Assembly (NCBI GenBank): GCA_023667395.1 | Contig: JAMPAC010000001.1 | Span: 206,680 to 270,679, forward strand | Length of the DNA: 64,000 nucleotides | Source of the DNA: Blautia sp. | GTDB taxonomy: Bacteria > Bacillota > Clostridia > Lachnospirales > Lachnospiraceae | Reading direction: 5' to 3' | Shown: one piece after another, positions 17,867-27,497 of the stretch | How positions within the stretch are numbered: the first letter of the stretch is position 1 | Layout: each line of letters begins with the position of its first letter | Made by a program: the position numbers and the translations under genes | The notes under the pieces: model-generated | Told to the model about the DNA's origin: nothing | The model's database searches: none | Seen by the model: the letters and a program-made list of their open reading frames with translations, nothing else

Positions 17867-18928
17867 CTACTCCCCCAAAGAAAACGTCACCATCCACTCC
17901 CCTTCCACATGAATCCCCGACACCCAGAAATCCCCCCGCAAAGAATATTCCGACAATTCCTCCGGCGATATCGCAAACACCTCATCCGTATACGCCACCG
18001 TCTCTGTCTCCTCCGTAGTTCCCCGAAAATGCAGACTATAATCAGAATCCCTCCCATCGCCCCGGCTGTCCACTACCCGAAAGAACCCATGATTATCATT
18101 CTCCAGGTTGTCCTGAGCCGCCTGCTGAATATGCAGCATCCCATCCACATACCCCATCCCTGTCAGTTCCATTCCCTCCACAGGGAACCGCTCATCCCCC
18201 TGTCCGGGAACCAGCACTTTCGCCTCATGCTCATTAAAACCCACGTAGTCGCTCCAGTGCAGCCCTCCCGCTCCACTTAAGGAAGCGGTCATAGTCCGGG
18301 GATTTTCCTCCGCCTCCGTCAACGGTATGGGAATCTCGATATCCTCATAATACTCCTTCCGCCCGATCAATTCCCTGACGGAAAAGGTGACTTTCCCCGT
18401 CCCGACCTCCTTATCATCCGTTATGGTGATCAGATAAGTAACGATCCCCGTCTCCTCATCAAATCCCACTTTCTCACAGTGCCCGATACTGCTGTCCGCA
18501 TTGGTCCAGATATTGTAGCTGTCGTAGAGATCCGTAGTGGCGTCAATGCGGTCTCCCACCAGATCCTGCAAGGTAATATAGACCTGCGCCTCATTGCCCT
18601 GTATGCTGGCGGATACCACCTCCATGCGGATGCCCTGATCCTCGTCCCACATCTGCACGGGCACGAACCTCTGGGCCAGTCCCGGGGATACCAGATGCAT
18701 CAGCTGATAAATGGCAGGATTCGACGCCATCACCGGCAGGGTGATGCAGGCGCACAGACATACCGCCGCAGCCGCAGCCGAGATCTTCAGGAGTTTCCCG
18801 CCCAGATACCTGCCCGGATGCTCCCTCTTTTCCTTCCGTTCCCTGGCCTCCTGCAGAAGTTCCTCAAGCAGCGCCTGATCCGGCGCGATCTGTTCATTCA
18901 TTTTCAGATATCTTTCTTTCAATCCCAT
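17867..18928 (-). CDS. Anti-sigma factor, DUF4179-type membrane protein
   Basis: 353 residues. The first ~45 are charged and cytoplasmic. A single membrane segment follows (KISAAAAAVCLCACITLPVMA), then an ~285-residue extracellular beta-rich domain of the DUF4179 type. It overlaps the ECF sigma gene by 35 bases. The chosen ATG has a strong GGAGGAGG site lying inside the sigma gene; a second ATG nine codons on has a weak site. It should bind the sigma factor at the membrane and release it on an envelope signal. Confidence 0.85.
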   Translation of the reverse strand: MGLKERYLKMNEQIAPDQALLEELLQEARERKEKREHPGRYLGGKLLKISAAAAAVCLCACITLPVMASNPAIYQLMHLVSPGLAQRFVPVQMWDEDQGIRMEVVSASIQGNEAQVYITLQDLVGDRIDATTDLYDSYNIWTNADSSIGHCEKVGFDEETGIVTYLITITDDKEVGTGKVTFSVRELIGRKEYYEDIEIPIPLTEAEENPRTMTASLSGAGGLHWSDYVGFNEHEAKVLVPGQGDERFPVEGMELTGMGYVDGMLHIQQAAQDNLENDNHGFFRVVDSRGDGRDSDYSLHFRGTTEETETVAYTDEVFAISPEELSEYSLRGDFWVSGIHVEGEWMVTFSLGE

Positions 18929-19394
18929 AGCCTTCCTCCTCCAAAATCTCTTTCAGCATGGCTCTCGCCCTGGTCAGCTGGGTTCTCACCGTGGACTCTT
19001 TTCGCCGGAGGATCTTCGCGATCTTTGCCACCGGCAGTTCCTCATAGTAAAAAAGATGTATCACGTCCCGGTACTTCTGCGGAAGCCTGGAAAGTTCCCT
19101 GTACAGTTCCAGGCTTTCCTTTTCCTCAAAGGGCAGATCCTCCTCCAACGCCACGGTGCGCTTTTTCCAGAGGGATGCCAGCAGCGTGTTGGAACAGTTG
19201 ACCGTCACCCGCAGGAGCCATGCCTTGCAGTGTTCCTCATTTTCAAATATGGGACGCTTCTTCAACAGCCGCAGGAATACTTCCTGATAAACCTCGTCTG
19301 CGTCCTCCTTTGTCCCCGTCCTGGCAAAGGCCAGGCGGTAGACCATATCAGAGTATGTCCTGATGATCTGTTCGGGATCATATCCTGTGCGCAT
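18894..19394 (-). CDS. ECF-type sigma-70 factor
   Basis: 166 residues. Region 2 is YSDMVYRLAFARTGTKEDADEVYQEVFLRLL and region 4 is LPQKYRDVIHLFYYEELPVAKIAKIL with the recognition helix at STVRTQLTRARAMLK. There is no region 3, as usual for ECF factors. It is co-translated with the anti-sigma gene and divergent from the histidine kinase gene. Target promoters are unknown. An AAAGGAGG site lies 11 bases before the start. Confidence 0.93.
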   Translation of the reverse strand: MRTGYDPEQIIRTYSDMVYRLAFARTGTKEDADEVYQEVFLRLLKKRPIFENEEHCKAWLLRVTVNCSNTLLASLWKKRTVALEEDLPFEEKESLELYRELSRLPQKYRDVIHLFYYEELPVAKIAKILRRKESTVRTQLTRARAMLKEILEEEGYGIERKISENE

Positions 19395-19455
19395 GGATGA
19401 TCTGGCCTCCTTTCACTGTTAATACCGTGGGGATACGCGAAAAGCTACAAAAACA

Positions 19456-19484
19456 ATTATACCATTTCCCAAAATATGTGATAA
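19456..19484 (-). promoter_or_regulatory. Putative promoter of the sigma/anti-sigma operon
   Basis: On the minus strand, TTATCA (19479-19484) and TATAAT (19456-19461) are separated by 17 bases, about 60 bases before the sigma start. This is a sigma-A-like promoter, so basal expression need not depend on the ECF factor. Confidence 0.5.
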
Positions 19485-19520
19485 AATATATTTGTTACAG
19501 ATATTTTTATGGGGATCCTT

Positions 19521-21341
19521 ATGAAAACAGCGGAGCGTTTCAAAAAGAATATCCGGCTTCCCGCAGGCAGCATCCAGAAAAGGATACTGATCATTACCAT
19601 ATCCTGCCTGTTCTGCATGTGTGTCATCATCAGTTCCGTCAGCTTCTATGTCTTCCAGAATTATCTGCGGAACAGCCTGATCCACTCTACGGAGGCCAGC
19701 CTGCAGCTGCTCTCGGATTCCATCAACAGCGGTATGGACGATATTTCACAGATGGTACGATTCTGCCAGACTAACACGAATATTGCTACTTATATACAGC
19801 GGAATTCCAATCCCAGTTCCATCCTGTCCGTGTCCACCTACGACCGCATGTACGAGGAATATGGCAACAATCCGTCAAGGGACTATATCAACAGGCTGGC
19901 GGTGGTCACCAACGAACATTTTTTACAGATTGTCAGCGCCACCTATTCCTCCACCGCCGACCTGGCGGCCGAGGTGCCCGAACTGCCTTATTTTGACAGG
20001 CTGCTGGAGGCCAATACCTACGATTTTTCCACCGGATTTGTAAAAGACCCTTTTTCCCGCAACGGAAAAAACGTGCTTCCGGTGATCCGGCCCATCACTT
20101 ATAAATACAATTCCGTCCGGGGCGGCGTCCTCTTTCTGGAAATCTCTTCGGACTTATTTACCAGTTCCCTGAAGCGTTATACGACTGCGGAGGACAGCTA
20201 CATGTATCTGTCCATAGGCGGGCACAGTTACGTTTATCGGGACGACGGCCTTGTGGAAATGGACGAGCCTTACCAGATCACGCGGGATCTGTCTTCTTCC
20301 ACGCTGACTGAAAGCATCAGCGTCAAGGAGATTCAGGACGGGGAGGGTTCCCGCCTGGTGCTGATCTCTCCCCTGAACATGCCGGACTGTTATATCTGCC
20401 AGAGCATCTCCCGTTCCGAACTGCGGGATCAGCAGCTGCTCCTGTGGCCCATCCTGGGCGGCACGCTGGTCAGCATTGTAGGGATCGGTATCCTGCTGAT
20501 GATTACCCTGAACCGCATGATCAGCGTACCAGTTTCCAGGATCAGGGCAAAAATGCTGCGGGTGGCGGACGGCGACTTTGAACGCGATCCCTCTATCGAA
20601 TGGAATCACGAACTGGGCGAGATTGGAAAGGGCATCAACGACCTGTCCGAAAATGTCTACCTGCTGATGAACCGGAGGCTGGAGGACGAGAAGCAGAAGA
20701 AAGACCTGGAATATAAAGTGCTCCAGAGCCAGATCAATCCTCACTTTATCTACAACACGCTGAATTCCATCAAATGGATGGCCACCGTCCAGGGCTCCAC
20801 GGGAATCTCAGAGATGACCACCGCCCTGGCGAAACTGCTGAAAAGCATTTCCAAGGGGACGCGGCTGATGGTTCCCATTGAGGAAGAACTTTCGCTTTTA
20901 CAGGATTATTTTACCATCCAGAGTTACCGTTACGGCGGCACCATCACCATGGAGATCCGGGTGGACGAGGATTCCCTGCTGCAGTACCAGATCATAAAAT
21001 TTACCTTACAGCCCTTAGTAGAAAACGCTATTTTCCACGGCGTGGAACCCAAGGGAGCGGGGCATATCCTGATCCATGTTTCCTTTGAACAGCTGACGGA
21101 GGAAAGCGAGTCTTCCATCCGCATCGATGTGACCGACGACGGCATCGGGATGCCTGCGGAGCAAGCTGCCCGGATCCTCCTGTCCAATGGGGACAACAGC
21201 ACGGAATTCTTCCGGGAGATCGGGGTAAGCAACGTGCATAAGAGATTACAATACGAGTTTGGCGATGCTTATGGCATCACAATAGAAAGTGTGGAGGGCG
21301 AATACACCACCATGTCCATCCACATCCCATGCAGATTATAA
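19521..21341 (+). CDS. YesM-type sensor histidine kinase
   Basis: 606 residues. One membrane helix near residues 22-45, an extracellular sensor region of about 260 residues, a second helix near 310-332, then a HAMP segment (SVPVSRIRAKMLRVADGDFERD). The His_kinase motif LQSQINPHFIYNTLNSIKWMA carries phospho-acceptor His408. The ATPase domain has N-box QPLVENAIFHGVEPKG and G-box DDGIGM. Such kinases usually sense extracellular sugars or importer state. It is paired with the response regulator 10 bases downstream. The start at 19521 follows GGGGAT. Confidence 0.92.
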   Translation: MKTAERFKKNIRLPAGSIQKRILIITISCLFCMCVIISSVSFYVFQNYLRNSLIHSTEASLQLLSDSINSGMDDISQMVRFCQTNTNIATYIQRNSNPSSILSVSTYDRMYEEYGNNPSRDYINRLAVVTNEHFLQIVSATYSSTADLAAEVPELPYFDRLLEANTYDFSTGFVKDPFSRNGKNVLPVIRPITYKYNSVRGGVLFLEISSDLFTSSLKRYTTAEDSYMYLSIGGHSYVYRDDGLVEMDEPYQITRDLSSSTLTESISVKEIQDGEGSRLVLISPLNMPDCYICQSISRSELRDQQLLLWPILGGTLVSIVGIGILLMITLNRMISVPVSRIRAKMLRVADGDFERDPSIEWNHELGEIGKGINDLSENVYLLMNRRLEDEKQKKDLEYKVLQSQINPHFIYNTLNSIKWMATVQGSTGISEMTTALAKLLKSISKGTRLMVPIEEELSLLQDYFTIQSYRYGGTITMEIRVDEDSLLQYQIIKFTLQPLVENAIFHGVEPKGAGHILIHVSFEQLTEESESSIRIDVTDDGIGMPAEQAARILLSNGDNSTEFFREIGVSNVHKRLQYEFGDAYGITIESVEGEYTTMSIHIPCRL

Positions 21342-21351
21342 AGGAGAAATC

Positions 21352-22965
21352 ATGTACAAATTACTTATCGTGGATGATGAGCCCCTGGTTCAGGTGGGCA
21401 TCAAGTCCATGCTGGACTGGGCGGAACTGGATATCGAAGTGATCGGCACCGCAGTCAACGGACAGGCTGCCCTCAGGATCATATATGAACAGTCCCCCGA
21501 TATCGTGATCACGGATGTGAAAATGCCAGTCATGAGCGGTCTGGAACTGATCAGGAAATGCCGGGAAAAATACGGCAACGAATACCCTTATTTCATCATC
21601 CTCACAAGCTACGAGGATTTCCATATGGTCAAGGAGGCCATCACTTATCAGGTGACGGATTATCTGGTAAAAATGGAACTTACCCCCGCTTCCCTGACGG
21701 AAGCCATAGGGCGGGTACTGAAGCGGATCCAGGAATCGGCAAACAGGAACGTTTCCCCGGAAAGCATTGTACATCCCTTTTACGACAAATTTTTCATCAG
21801 GCTGATCAACAACCTGTTTGAATCGGAGGAGCAGTTTGCCCTGCAGAGCCGGGATCTGAACCTGGATTTCCATTACGGGGGTTATGTCTGCTGCTATGGG
21901 GAAATGACCGGCAATCAGGCGGATTCCCTGCCCATGGAGAAGCAGCTGTCCCTGTTTTCCACCTCCATGCAGATGCTGAAAGAACTGACAGGCAAATACC
22001 GCCCCTGTTTCTGCCTCTCCCTGGACACCAGGCACTTTGCCCTGATCTTCTGCTATGAGGCAGGACAGGCCGATACGTTCTCTTACGGGCCGGAATTGAA
22101 GGATATCCTGGCAAAAATCAGCGAGACCCTGACCAAGTACTATAATGTGTCTTTCCGCTGCGGCATCGGCAGCATGGTGGATGCGCCTCTCGCCATCTGC
22201 GACTCCTATCAGTGCTCCAGACAGGCGAATCTTTCCACGGAGGAGGAAAACCCGATTGCCTTTTTTGAGGAGTGTATCAAGTCAGCGAAGAACCCCCCCC
22301 AACACAGTTTTTTCAACATCAGCCTGTTCCGCCAGGATCTGACCAGGGCATTTGAGGAGTATGACGCCGATATCCTGAACCGCACGCTGGATAATCTGTG
22401 CGAACTTTTCCTGTCCCACCCCGACCATTTCGTGCAGGTTCTGGATGGCGCTTGTAATATTTTATACCTGTCCATTTCCCTGCTCCAGGACGGGGAGCGG
22501 ATCGTATCCGATTTCTTCCGGGATAATCCCGACGGATACCGCTCCATCTACAAGCAGACCACCGTGGAGCAGATCGTCAACTGGCTCACTTATTTTAAAC
22601 GACAGATGTGCCAGCTGTTTGAGAGCCACCATAAGGATTACAAGAATCACATTGTGACCAATGTGAAAAAATATATCAACGCCCATTTGAAAGAACGCCT
22701 TTCCCTGAACGAGGTGGCGGCGGTATTCGGCATCAGCCCCAACTATCTGAGCCAGCTTTTCGGCAAGTATAACGACGTAGGATTCTCCGAGTACATCAAC
22801 ACCTGTAAGATCACGGAGAGCAAACGCCTGCTGACGGAAGGCAACCTTAAGGTTTACGAGGTGGCGGAGATGCTGGGCTTTGAGAGCGCCTTTTATTTCA
22901 GCAAGGTATTCAAAAAGGTGGAGGGCGTCTCGCCTACCGAATATTTGAACAATCAATTCATGTGA
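21352..22965 (+). CDS. YesN-type response regulator with AraC DNA-binding domain
   Basis: 537 residues. The receiver domain (1-120) has the DDE acidic pocket and phospho-acceptor Asp55 (IVITDVKMP). A ~290-residue middle region of the YesN type follows. The last ~100 residues are AraC HTH units: LSLNEVAAVFGISPNYLSQLF and LKVYEVAEMLGFESAFYFSKVF. AAGGAG precedes the start. With the kinase it should activate nearby carbohydrate genes, most simply the heparinase-family gene 11 bases downstream. Confidence 0.93.
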   Translation: MYKLLIVDDEPLVQVGIKSMLDWAELDIEVIGTAVNGQAALRIIYEQSPDIVITDVKMPVMSGLELIRKCREKYGNEYPYFIILTSYEDFHMVKEAITYQVTDYLVKMELTPASLTEAIGRVLKRIQESANRNVSPESIVHPFYDKFFIRLINNLFESEEQFALQSRDLNLDFHYGGYVCCYGEMTGNQADSLPMEKQLSLFSTSMQMLKELTGKYRPCFCLSLDTRHFALIFCYEAGQADTFSYGPELKDILAKISETLTKYYNVSFRCGIGSMVDAPLAICDSYQCSRQANLSTEEENPIAFFEECIKSAKNPPQHSFFNISLFRQDLTRAFEEYDADILNRTLDNLCELFLSHPDHFVQVLDGACNILYLSISLLQDGERIVSDFFRDNPDGYRSIYKQTTVEQIVNWLTYFKRQMCQLFESHHKDYKNHIVTNVKKYINAHLKERLSLNEVAAVFGISPNYLSQLFGKYNDVGFSEYINTCKITESKRLLTEGNLKVYEVAEMLGFESAFYFSKVFKKVEGVSPTEYLNNQFM

Positions 22966-22976
22966 GGGATATGGCA

Positions 22977-24800
22977 ATGGAAAAACGGTTTTTAAACACA
23001 ATGGAAAACTTCTGGGAAAAAAATGACCGGCTGCGGGATTTCCGACCCTTTCCCGATATTGACGACAGAAAGGCTTACGAGGAACTTCCCCTGGAACTGC
23101 GCCAGACTTTGATCGAACAGGGAGAAGCTTATCTGGGCTATGATTATCCGGCGATCCACGCCACGGAGTTTATGAAGTTCAAGCACACCGGGAACCGTGT
23201 GGACTATGAAAATCTCTATTTTGAGAGACGCTACGCCTTAAATGCCCTGGCAGCGGCGGAATGCGTGGAGGATCAGGGACGTTTTCTGGACGATATCATC
23301 AACGGCATCTTTGCCATCTGCGAAGAAAGCGCCTGGCAGCTTCCGCCCCACAATACTTACGTCCGCAACGCCCCCCAGGAAATCCTGCCCGACATCACCC
23401 ATCCCGTGATGGATCTGTTTGCCTGCGAGACGGGAGCCCAGCTTGCCTGCGTCCGCTATCTGCTGGGAAGCCGCCTGGACAGGGTAAGCCCTTTCATCAA
23501 TGCCCGCATTGCCTACGAACTGGAACGGCGCATTTTAATCCCTTACATCCACGAGCATTTCTGGTGGATGGGAAAAGACGGGGAGCCCATGTGCAACTGG
23601 ACTCCCTGGTGTACCCAGAACGTGCTGCTGGCTGTCTTTTTACACGGCGCGCTTCCCGGCACGGAAAAGGCCGTTACCCTGAAAGCTGCGGAAAGCCTGG
23701 ATTATTTCCTGAAGGATTACGGCGAGGACGGCTGCTGTGACGAGGGCGCCCAGTATTTCCGCCATGCGGGGCTGTGCCTGGACGGCGCGGCGGATATCCT
23801 GAACCGGATCACGGGTGGAGCCTTTGAGGAATTGTACGCATGGGATAAGGTAAAAAATATTGCCGCCTACATTTTCCACGTGCATGTGGACGACAGATAT
23901 TATATCAATTTCGCGGACTGCTCCCCTGTGGCGGGACGTGCGGGTGTGCGGGAATTCCTGTTCGGCAGGCGCACCTCCCAGCCGGAACTGATGCTTTTCG
24001 CCGCTAGGGATTTCAAGGCGGCGCAGGGAGATATTTTTGCGGACGAATCCAACAGGCTGAACCTTTTTTACAGGATGCAGACCATATTCCATTATCAGAA
24101 AATTATGAATTATGACACCTCCCGGACGCCGGTGCACCAGGATATGTATTATCCCAGCGTAGGGCTGTTCCTCTCCAGGAACGATACGTTCTGCCTGGCG
24201 GTGAAAGCGGGGGACAACGACGACAGCCACAACCACAACGACACCGGAAGCTTTACCCTGTACAAAAACGGGCGGCCCCTGTTCGTTGACATCGGCGTGG
24301 AAAGCTATACCGCCAGGACTTTTTCCTCCCACAGGTACGAGATCTGGACCATGCAGTCCTGCTATCACAACCTGCCCACCATTGAGGGACTGGACCAGCA
24401 CGACGGCGAAGAGTACCGCGCCACGGAGGTGGAAACCGCTTTCCAGGACACGGAGAGCGGCATCTCCATGGAACTGTCCGGCGCTTATCCCCTGAAAACC
24501 TGCAAAAAACACTATACGCGCAGCATTTTTTTTGATAAAATTAAGGATAGGATTCTGTTGAAAGACAGCACGGACGCCGGGAATGTGATCTTAAACTTCA
24601 TCACATATGAGAAGCCGTCGGTCACAGACGGTCACATGGAGATTGGTTCCCTGGCGCAGGCCTGCTTTTCAGGGGCGGCCCCCATGGCGGTGGAAGTCCT
24701 GCCCATCACGGACGCAAGGCTGCGAACCGCATGGGATCACGATCTGTACCGCATCCAGCTGGCTATGACAGCGGCGGAATTTCAACTGGAAATAAAATAG
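22977..24800 (+). CDS. Heparinase II/III-family protein (candidate polysaccharide lyase)
   Basis: 607 residues with an N-terminal alpha-toroid and a C-terminal heparinase II/III-like beta domain. Visible landmarks are WTPWCTQNVLLAVFLHG, GCCDEGAQYFRHAGL, and the AGDNDDSHNHNDTGSFTLYKNGRPLFVDIGV segment with the metal/active-site histidines typical of the family. No signal peptide is seen, so it should act in the cytoplasm on imported oligosaccharides containing uronic acid. Substrate is unassigned. It is the third gene in a sensor-regulator-enzyme unit. The chosen ATG follows GAGGGAT. Confidence 0.82.
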   Translation: MEKRFLNTMENFWEKNDRLRDFRPFPDIDDRKAYEELPLELRQTLIEQGEAYLGYDYPAIHATEFMKFKHTGNRVDYENLYFERRYALNALAAAECVEDQGRFLDDIINGIFAICEESAWQLPPHNTYVRNAPQEILPDITHPVMDLFACETGAQLACVRYLLGSRLDRVSPFINARIAYELERRILIPYIHEHFWWMGKDGEPMCNWTPWCTQNVLLAVFLHGALPGTEKAVTLKAAESLDYFLKDYGEDGCCDEGAQYFRHAGLCLDGAADILNRITGGAFEELYAWDKVKNIAAYIFHVHVDDRYYINFADCSPVAGRAGVREFLFGRRTSQPELMLFAARDFKAAQGDIFADESNRLNLFYRMQTIFHYQKIMNYDTSRTPVHQDMYYPSVGLFLSRNDTFCLAVKAGDNDDSHNHNDTGSFTLYKNGRPLFVDIGVESYTARTFSSHRYEIWTMQSCYHNLPTIEGLDQHDGEEYRATEVETAFQDTESGISMELSGAYPLKTCKKHYTRSIFFDKIKDRILLKDSTDAGNVILNFITYEKPSVTDGHMEIGSLAQACFSGAAPMAVEVLPITDARLRTAWDHDLYRIQLAMTAAEFQLEIK

Positions 24801-24811
24801 AGGTTACTGAT

Positions 24812-25483
24812 ATGCGTATTGAAGAATTGAGACCGGGACAGGAGCTCACCCTGTTCGTCAGCGTAAACAACAATTCCCTGGTTTTCACCAGCAAGGTACA
24901 GGAGATTAATTACAGGAGGCACATGATCTTCGCGGACGCCGTTTTTCAGGACGGCAAGCCCATATCTTTCAGGGGAAAGGGCGTTATTGTAAACGTCCTT
25001 GCCGCCACGGGGGATGAGAAACCGCATTTATTCAGAAATGTGTCAAATACCCTGCTGAGACGCTCCGACGGGACGCTCTGCTACAGCTTTACCACAATCG
25101 CGGAGAGTGTGTCTTATAATCGGCGGGAAAATTTCCGCTGCTACGTGGGCATTGAGACTTCCATCCGGCTCGATTCCAACCGCGCCGCCTATGAAGCTAC
25201 CATCCGCGACGTCAGTTCCAACGGTTTTGCGGTAGTTTGTGACAGTGATGTCAACTTCCAGGAGGGAAATCTGGTCCATGTTGTCCTCAATGACCAGATC
25301 GACGGCTTTGGCGAAAAGTATTATTTCCACCTGTACGGCCTGGTGGCCCGGATCCAGGAACTGGAAAACGGCAAGACCGTTTACGGCTGCCGTTTAAATA
25401 ACCATGTGGCGGGACTGGATTCCTATCTCATGAAGAAAGAGCGCAGCCGCCTGAAGAGGAACAACTACAGCCGTTTCCGGTAA
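24812..25483 (+). CDS. PilZ-domain protein (YcgR-like, c-di-GMP receptor)
   Basis: 223 residues. An N-terminal YcgR-like barrel (1-100) is followed by a PilZ domain with the c-di-GMP signature RRENFRCYVG (RxxxR) and DVSSNGFAV (DxSxxG), both intact. It ends in a basic tail KKERSRLKRNNYSRFR. YcgR-type proteins couple c-di-GMP to flagellar motors or to polysaccharide machinery. It lies 11 bases after the heparinase-family gene and converges with aguB eight bases later. No flagellar gene is nearby. Confidence 0.88.
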   Translation: MRIEELRPGQELTLFVSVNNNSLVFTSKVQEINYRRHMIFADAVFQDGKPISFRGKGVIVNVLAATGDEKPHLFRNVSNTLLRRSDGTLCYSFTTIAESVSYNRRENFRCYVGIETSIRLDSNRAAYEATIRDVSSNGFAVVCDSDVNFQEGNLVHVVLNDQIDGFGEKYYFHLYGLVARIQELENGKTVYGCRLNNHVAGLDSYLMKKERSRLKRNNYSRFR

Positions 25484-25491
25484 GTATAAGT

Positions 25492-26367
25492 TTATTGTGT
25501 GATCTTTCCATACATTTCCGGGCGTCTGTCCCGGAACAGCCCCCAGCTGAAGCGGAGTTCTTCCACGGCTTCCAGGTCAAAGGTACGGAGGAGAATCTTC
25601 TCCTCTGTTCTTCCGGCTTCCTCCAACACTTCCCCTGTTTCATCCGTAATAAAAGAAGAACCGTAAAATACCAACTTTGAACGCTGACCGTTATTTCCCT
25701 TTGCAGGCGCCACATTCTCCTCACCTATGCGGTTGGCTGCAATCACTGGAATCACGTTTGCTGCCGCATGTCCCTGCATACACCTCCGCCAGTGGGACAT
25801 ACTGTCACATTCGATAATGGGCTCGGAACCGATCGCCGTGGGATACAGCAGCAGCTGTGCGCCCATCAGCGCCATACACCGGGCCGCCTCGGGGAACCAC
25901 TGATCCCAGCAGATGCCCACGCCGATCTTCCCGTAAGCGGTATCCCACACCCGAAAACCCGTATTCCCCGGCGTAAAATAAAATTTTTCCTGATAGAAAT
26001 GGTCGTCAGGAATATGCGTCTTCCGATACACGCCCAGGACGCTTCCGTCCGCGTTTATGACCGCCACGGAATTGTAGGTAACGTTTTCCTCCCTCTCGAA
26101 AAAACTGATGGGAAGCACCAGCTTTAACTCCGCCGCCACTTTGCAGAAATGACAGACAGCAGGGTTCTCCTCCAACTTTGTGGCAAGACCGTAAGAATCA
26201 TAATTCCTCTCCTGGCAAAAGTACCAGGTCTCGAACAATTCCGGAAGCAGTACGACCTGCGCGCCTTTCGCCGCCGCTTCCCGCACCAGTCTGTCCGCTG
26301 CCGCTATATTTTCTTCCCGGGAACGGCTGCAGTACATCTGCACCGCCGCTATGGTTATGTTTTTCAT
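25492..26367 (-). CDS. aguB: N-carbamoylputrescine amidase
   Basis: 291 residues of the nitrilase superfamily. The Glu-Lys-Cys triad is visible: Glu43 (LLPELFETWYF), Lys116 (YRKTHIPDD) and Cys153 (GVGICWDQWFPEAAR). The reaction is N-carbamoylputrescine to putrescine, CO2 and ammonia. The HIPDDHFYQEKFYFTPG segment is characteristic of AguB. Its ATG overlaps the aguA stop by four bases. With AguA it makes putrescine from agmatine. Confidence 0.93.
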   Translation of the reverse strand: MKNITIAAVQMYCSRSREENIAAADRLVREAAAKGAQVVLLPELFETWYFCQERNYDSYGLATKLEENPAVCHFCKVAAELKLVLPISFFEREENVTYNSVAVINADGSVLGVYRKTHIPDDHFYQEKFYFTPGNTGFRVWDTAYGKIGVGICWDQWFPEAARCMALMGAQLLLYPTAIGSEPIIECDSMSHWRRCMQGHAAANVIPVIAANRIGEENVAPAKGNNGQRSKLVFYGSSFITDETGEVLEEAGRTEEKILLRTFDLEAVEELRFSWGLFRDRRPEMYGKITQ

Positions 26368-27479
26368 TCTGATTTCCCCTCCCTGCCCACTGGAATCTGC
26401 TGTGTAATGCAATGGATATTTCCCCCGCCGATCAGGATATCCCTGGCATAGATCTGCACCACTTCCCTGTCAGGGAACAGTTCCTGCAGGATCGCTTTCG
26501 CTTTCTCATCCGCAGGGTCGCCAAATCCCGGCATGACCACTGACCGATTGGCAATATAAAAATTTACATAGGACGCCGCCAGCCTTTCTCCCGGTGTGCG
26601 GGCGGGCTCATCCCAGCAGGCGTCCAGCCCCTGGCACTCCTCTGCGGTGACGGTCACAGGCTTTGGCAGGGGCAGCTTATGAACCTGGATACTCCTGCCC
26701 CTGGCATCCCTGACCTGGCTCAGATAATCCAGGCAGGACTTGGACATCTGATACTGGGCGTCCTCCCGATCCTCCGTCCACGCCAGCACTGCCTCCCCGG
26801 GTCTTACAAAGGCGCAGATATTATCCACATGCCCATTGGTCTCATCCCGGTATATCCCGCAGGGCAGCCATAAAACCACGGATACCCCCAGGTATTCTTT
26901 CAGGGTATTCTCTATTTCTTCCCGGGTCAGCTGCGGATTGCGCCCCCGGCTGAGCAGGCAGCTTTCCGTCACCATGCAGGTACCCTCACCGTCCACATGG
27001 ATGGAACCGCCCTCCAGGATAAAGTCGCGTTTATGATATACGTCCCTGTTCAAAAGATCGCAGAGTTTTCTCGCCATCCGGTTGTCGCTGTCCCAGGGAA
27101 AATATAAACCGTCATGGAGCCCGCCCCATGCGTTAAACCCCCAGTCTATCCCCCTTACGTCTCCCTGCGCGTTCCTGACAAAGGTGGGGCCGTAATCCCT
27201 TGCCCAGGCATCATTGCTGGACATTTCCACCACACGGATATGAGCCGGGAGCAGCATCCTGGCATTGTCATACTGCGCAGCGCTGGCGCATACCGTCACA
27301 TTCTCCGAAGCCGCTATGGCCTCCGCCACCTGCACAAAAGCCTTCCGCGCCGCATAACCGCCATACTGCCAGGAATCGGAGCGTTCCGGGAAGATCATGA
27401 GGCAGCCCTCATGAGGCTCGTATTCCGCCGGCATATGATAACCGTCGGCCGCCGGTGTAGAATTGTTGATAATCTTCAT
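26364..27479 (-). CDS. aguA: Agmatine deiminase
   Basis: 371 residues, full length for the family. The catalytic cysteine is Cys357 in GGGNIHCITQQ. Other active-site elements are NDAWARDYGPTF, LEGGSIHVDGEG and DETNGHVDNICAF. It converts agmatine to N-carbamoylputrescine and ammonia. No putrescine carbamoyltransferase or carbamate kinase gene is nearby, so this serves polyamine synthesis, not the ATP-yielding agmatine pathway. It starts 18 bases after the ABC permease stop behind GGGAGG, so it is likely in the same operon. Confidence 0.94.
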   Translation of the reverse strand: MKIINNSTPAADGYHMPAEYEPHEGCLMIFPERSDSWQYGGYAARKAFVQVAEAIAASENVTVCASAAQYDNARMLLPAHIRVVEMSSNDAWARDYGPTFVRNAQGDVRGIDWGFNAWGGLHDGLYFPWDSDNRMARKLCDLLNRDVYHKRDFILEGGSIHVDGEGTCMVTESCLLSRGRNPQLTREEIENTLKEYLGVSVVLWLPCGIYRDETNGHVDNICAFVRPGEAVLAWTEDREDAQYQMSKSCLDYLSQVRDARGRSIQVHKLPLPKPVTVTAEECQGLDACWDEPARTPGERLAASYVNFYIANRSVVMPGFGDPADEKAKAILQELFPDREVVQIYARDILIGGGNIHCITQQIPVGREGKSE

Positions 27480-27497
27480 GTTAGCCTCCCTCTTCCG

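Noticed and set aside
23640-24512. A 290-codon open frame on the minus strand
   Set aside because: Antisense to the heparinase II/III-family gene; no domain seen.
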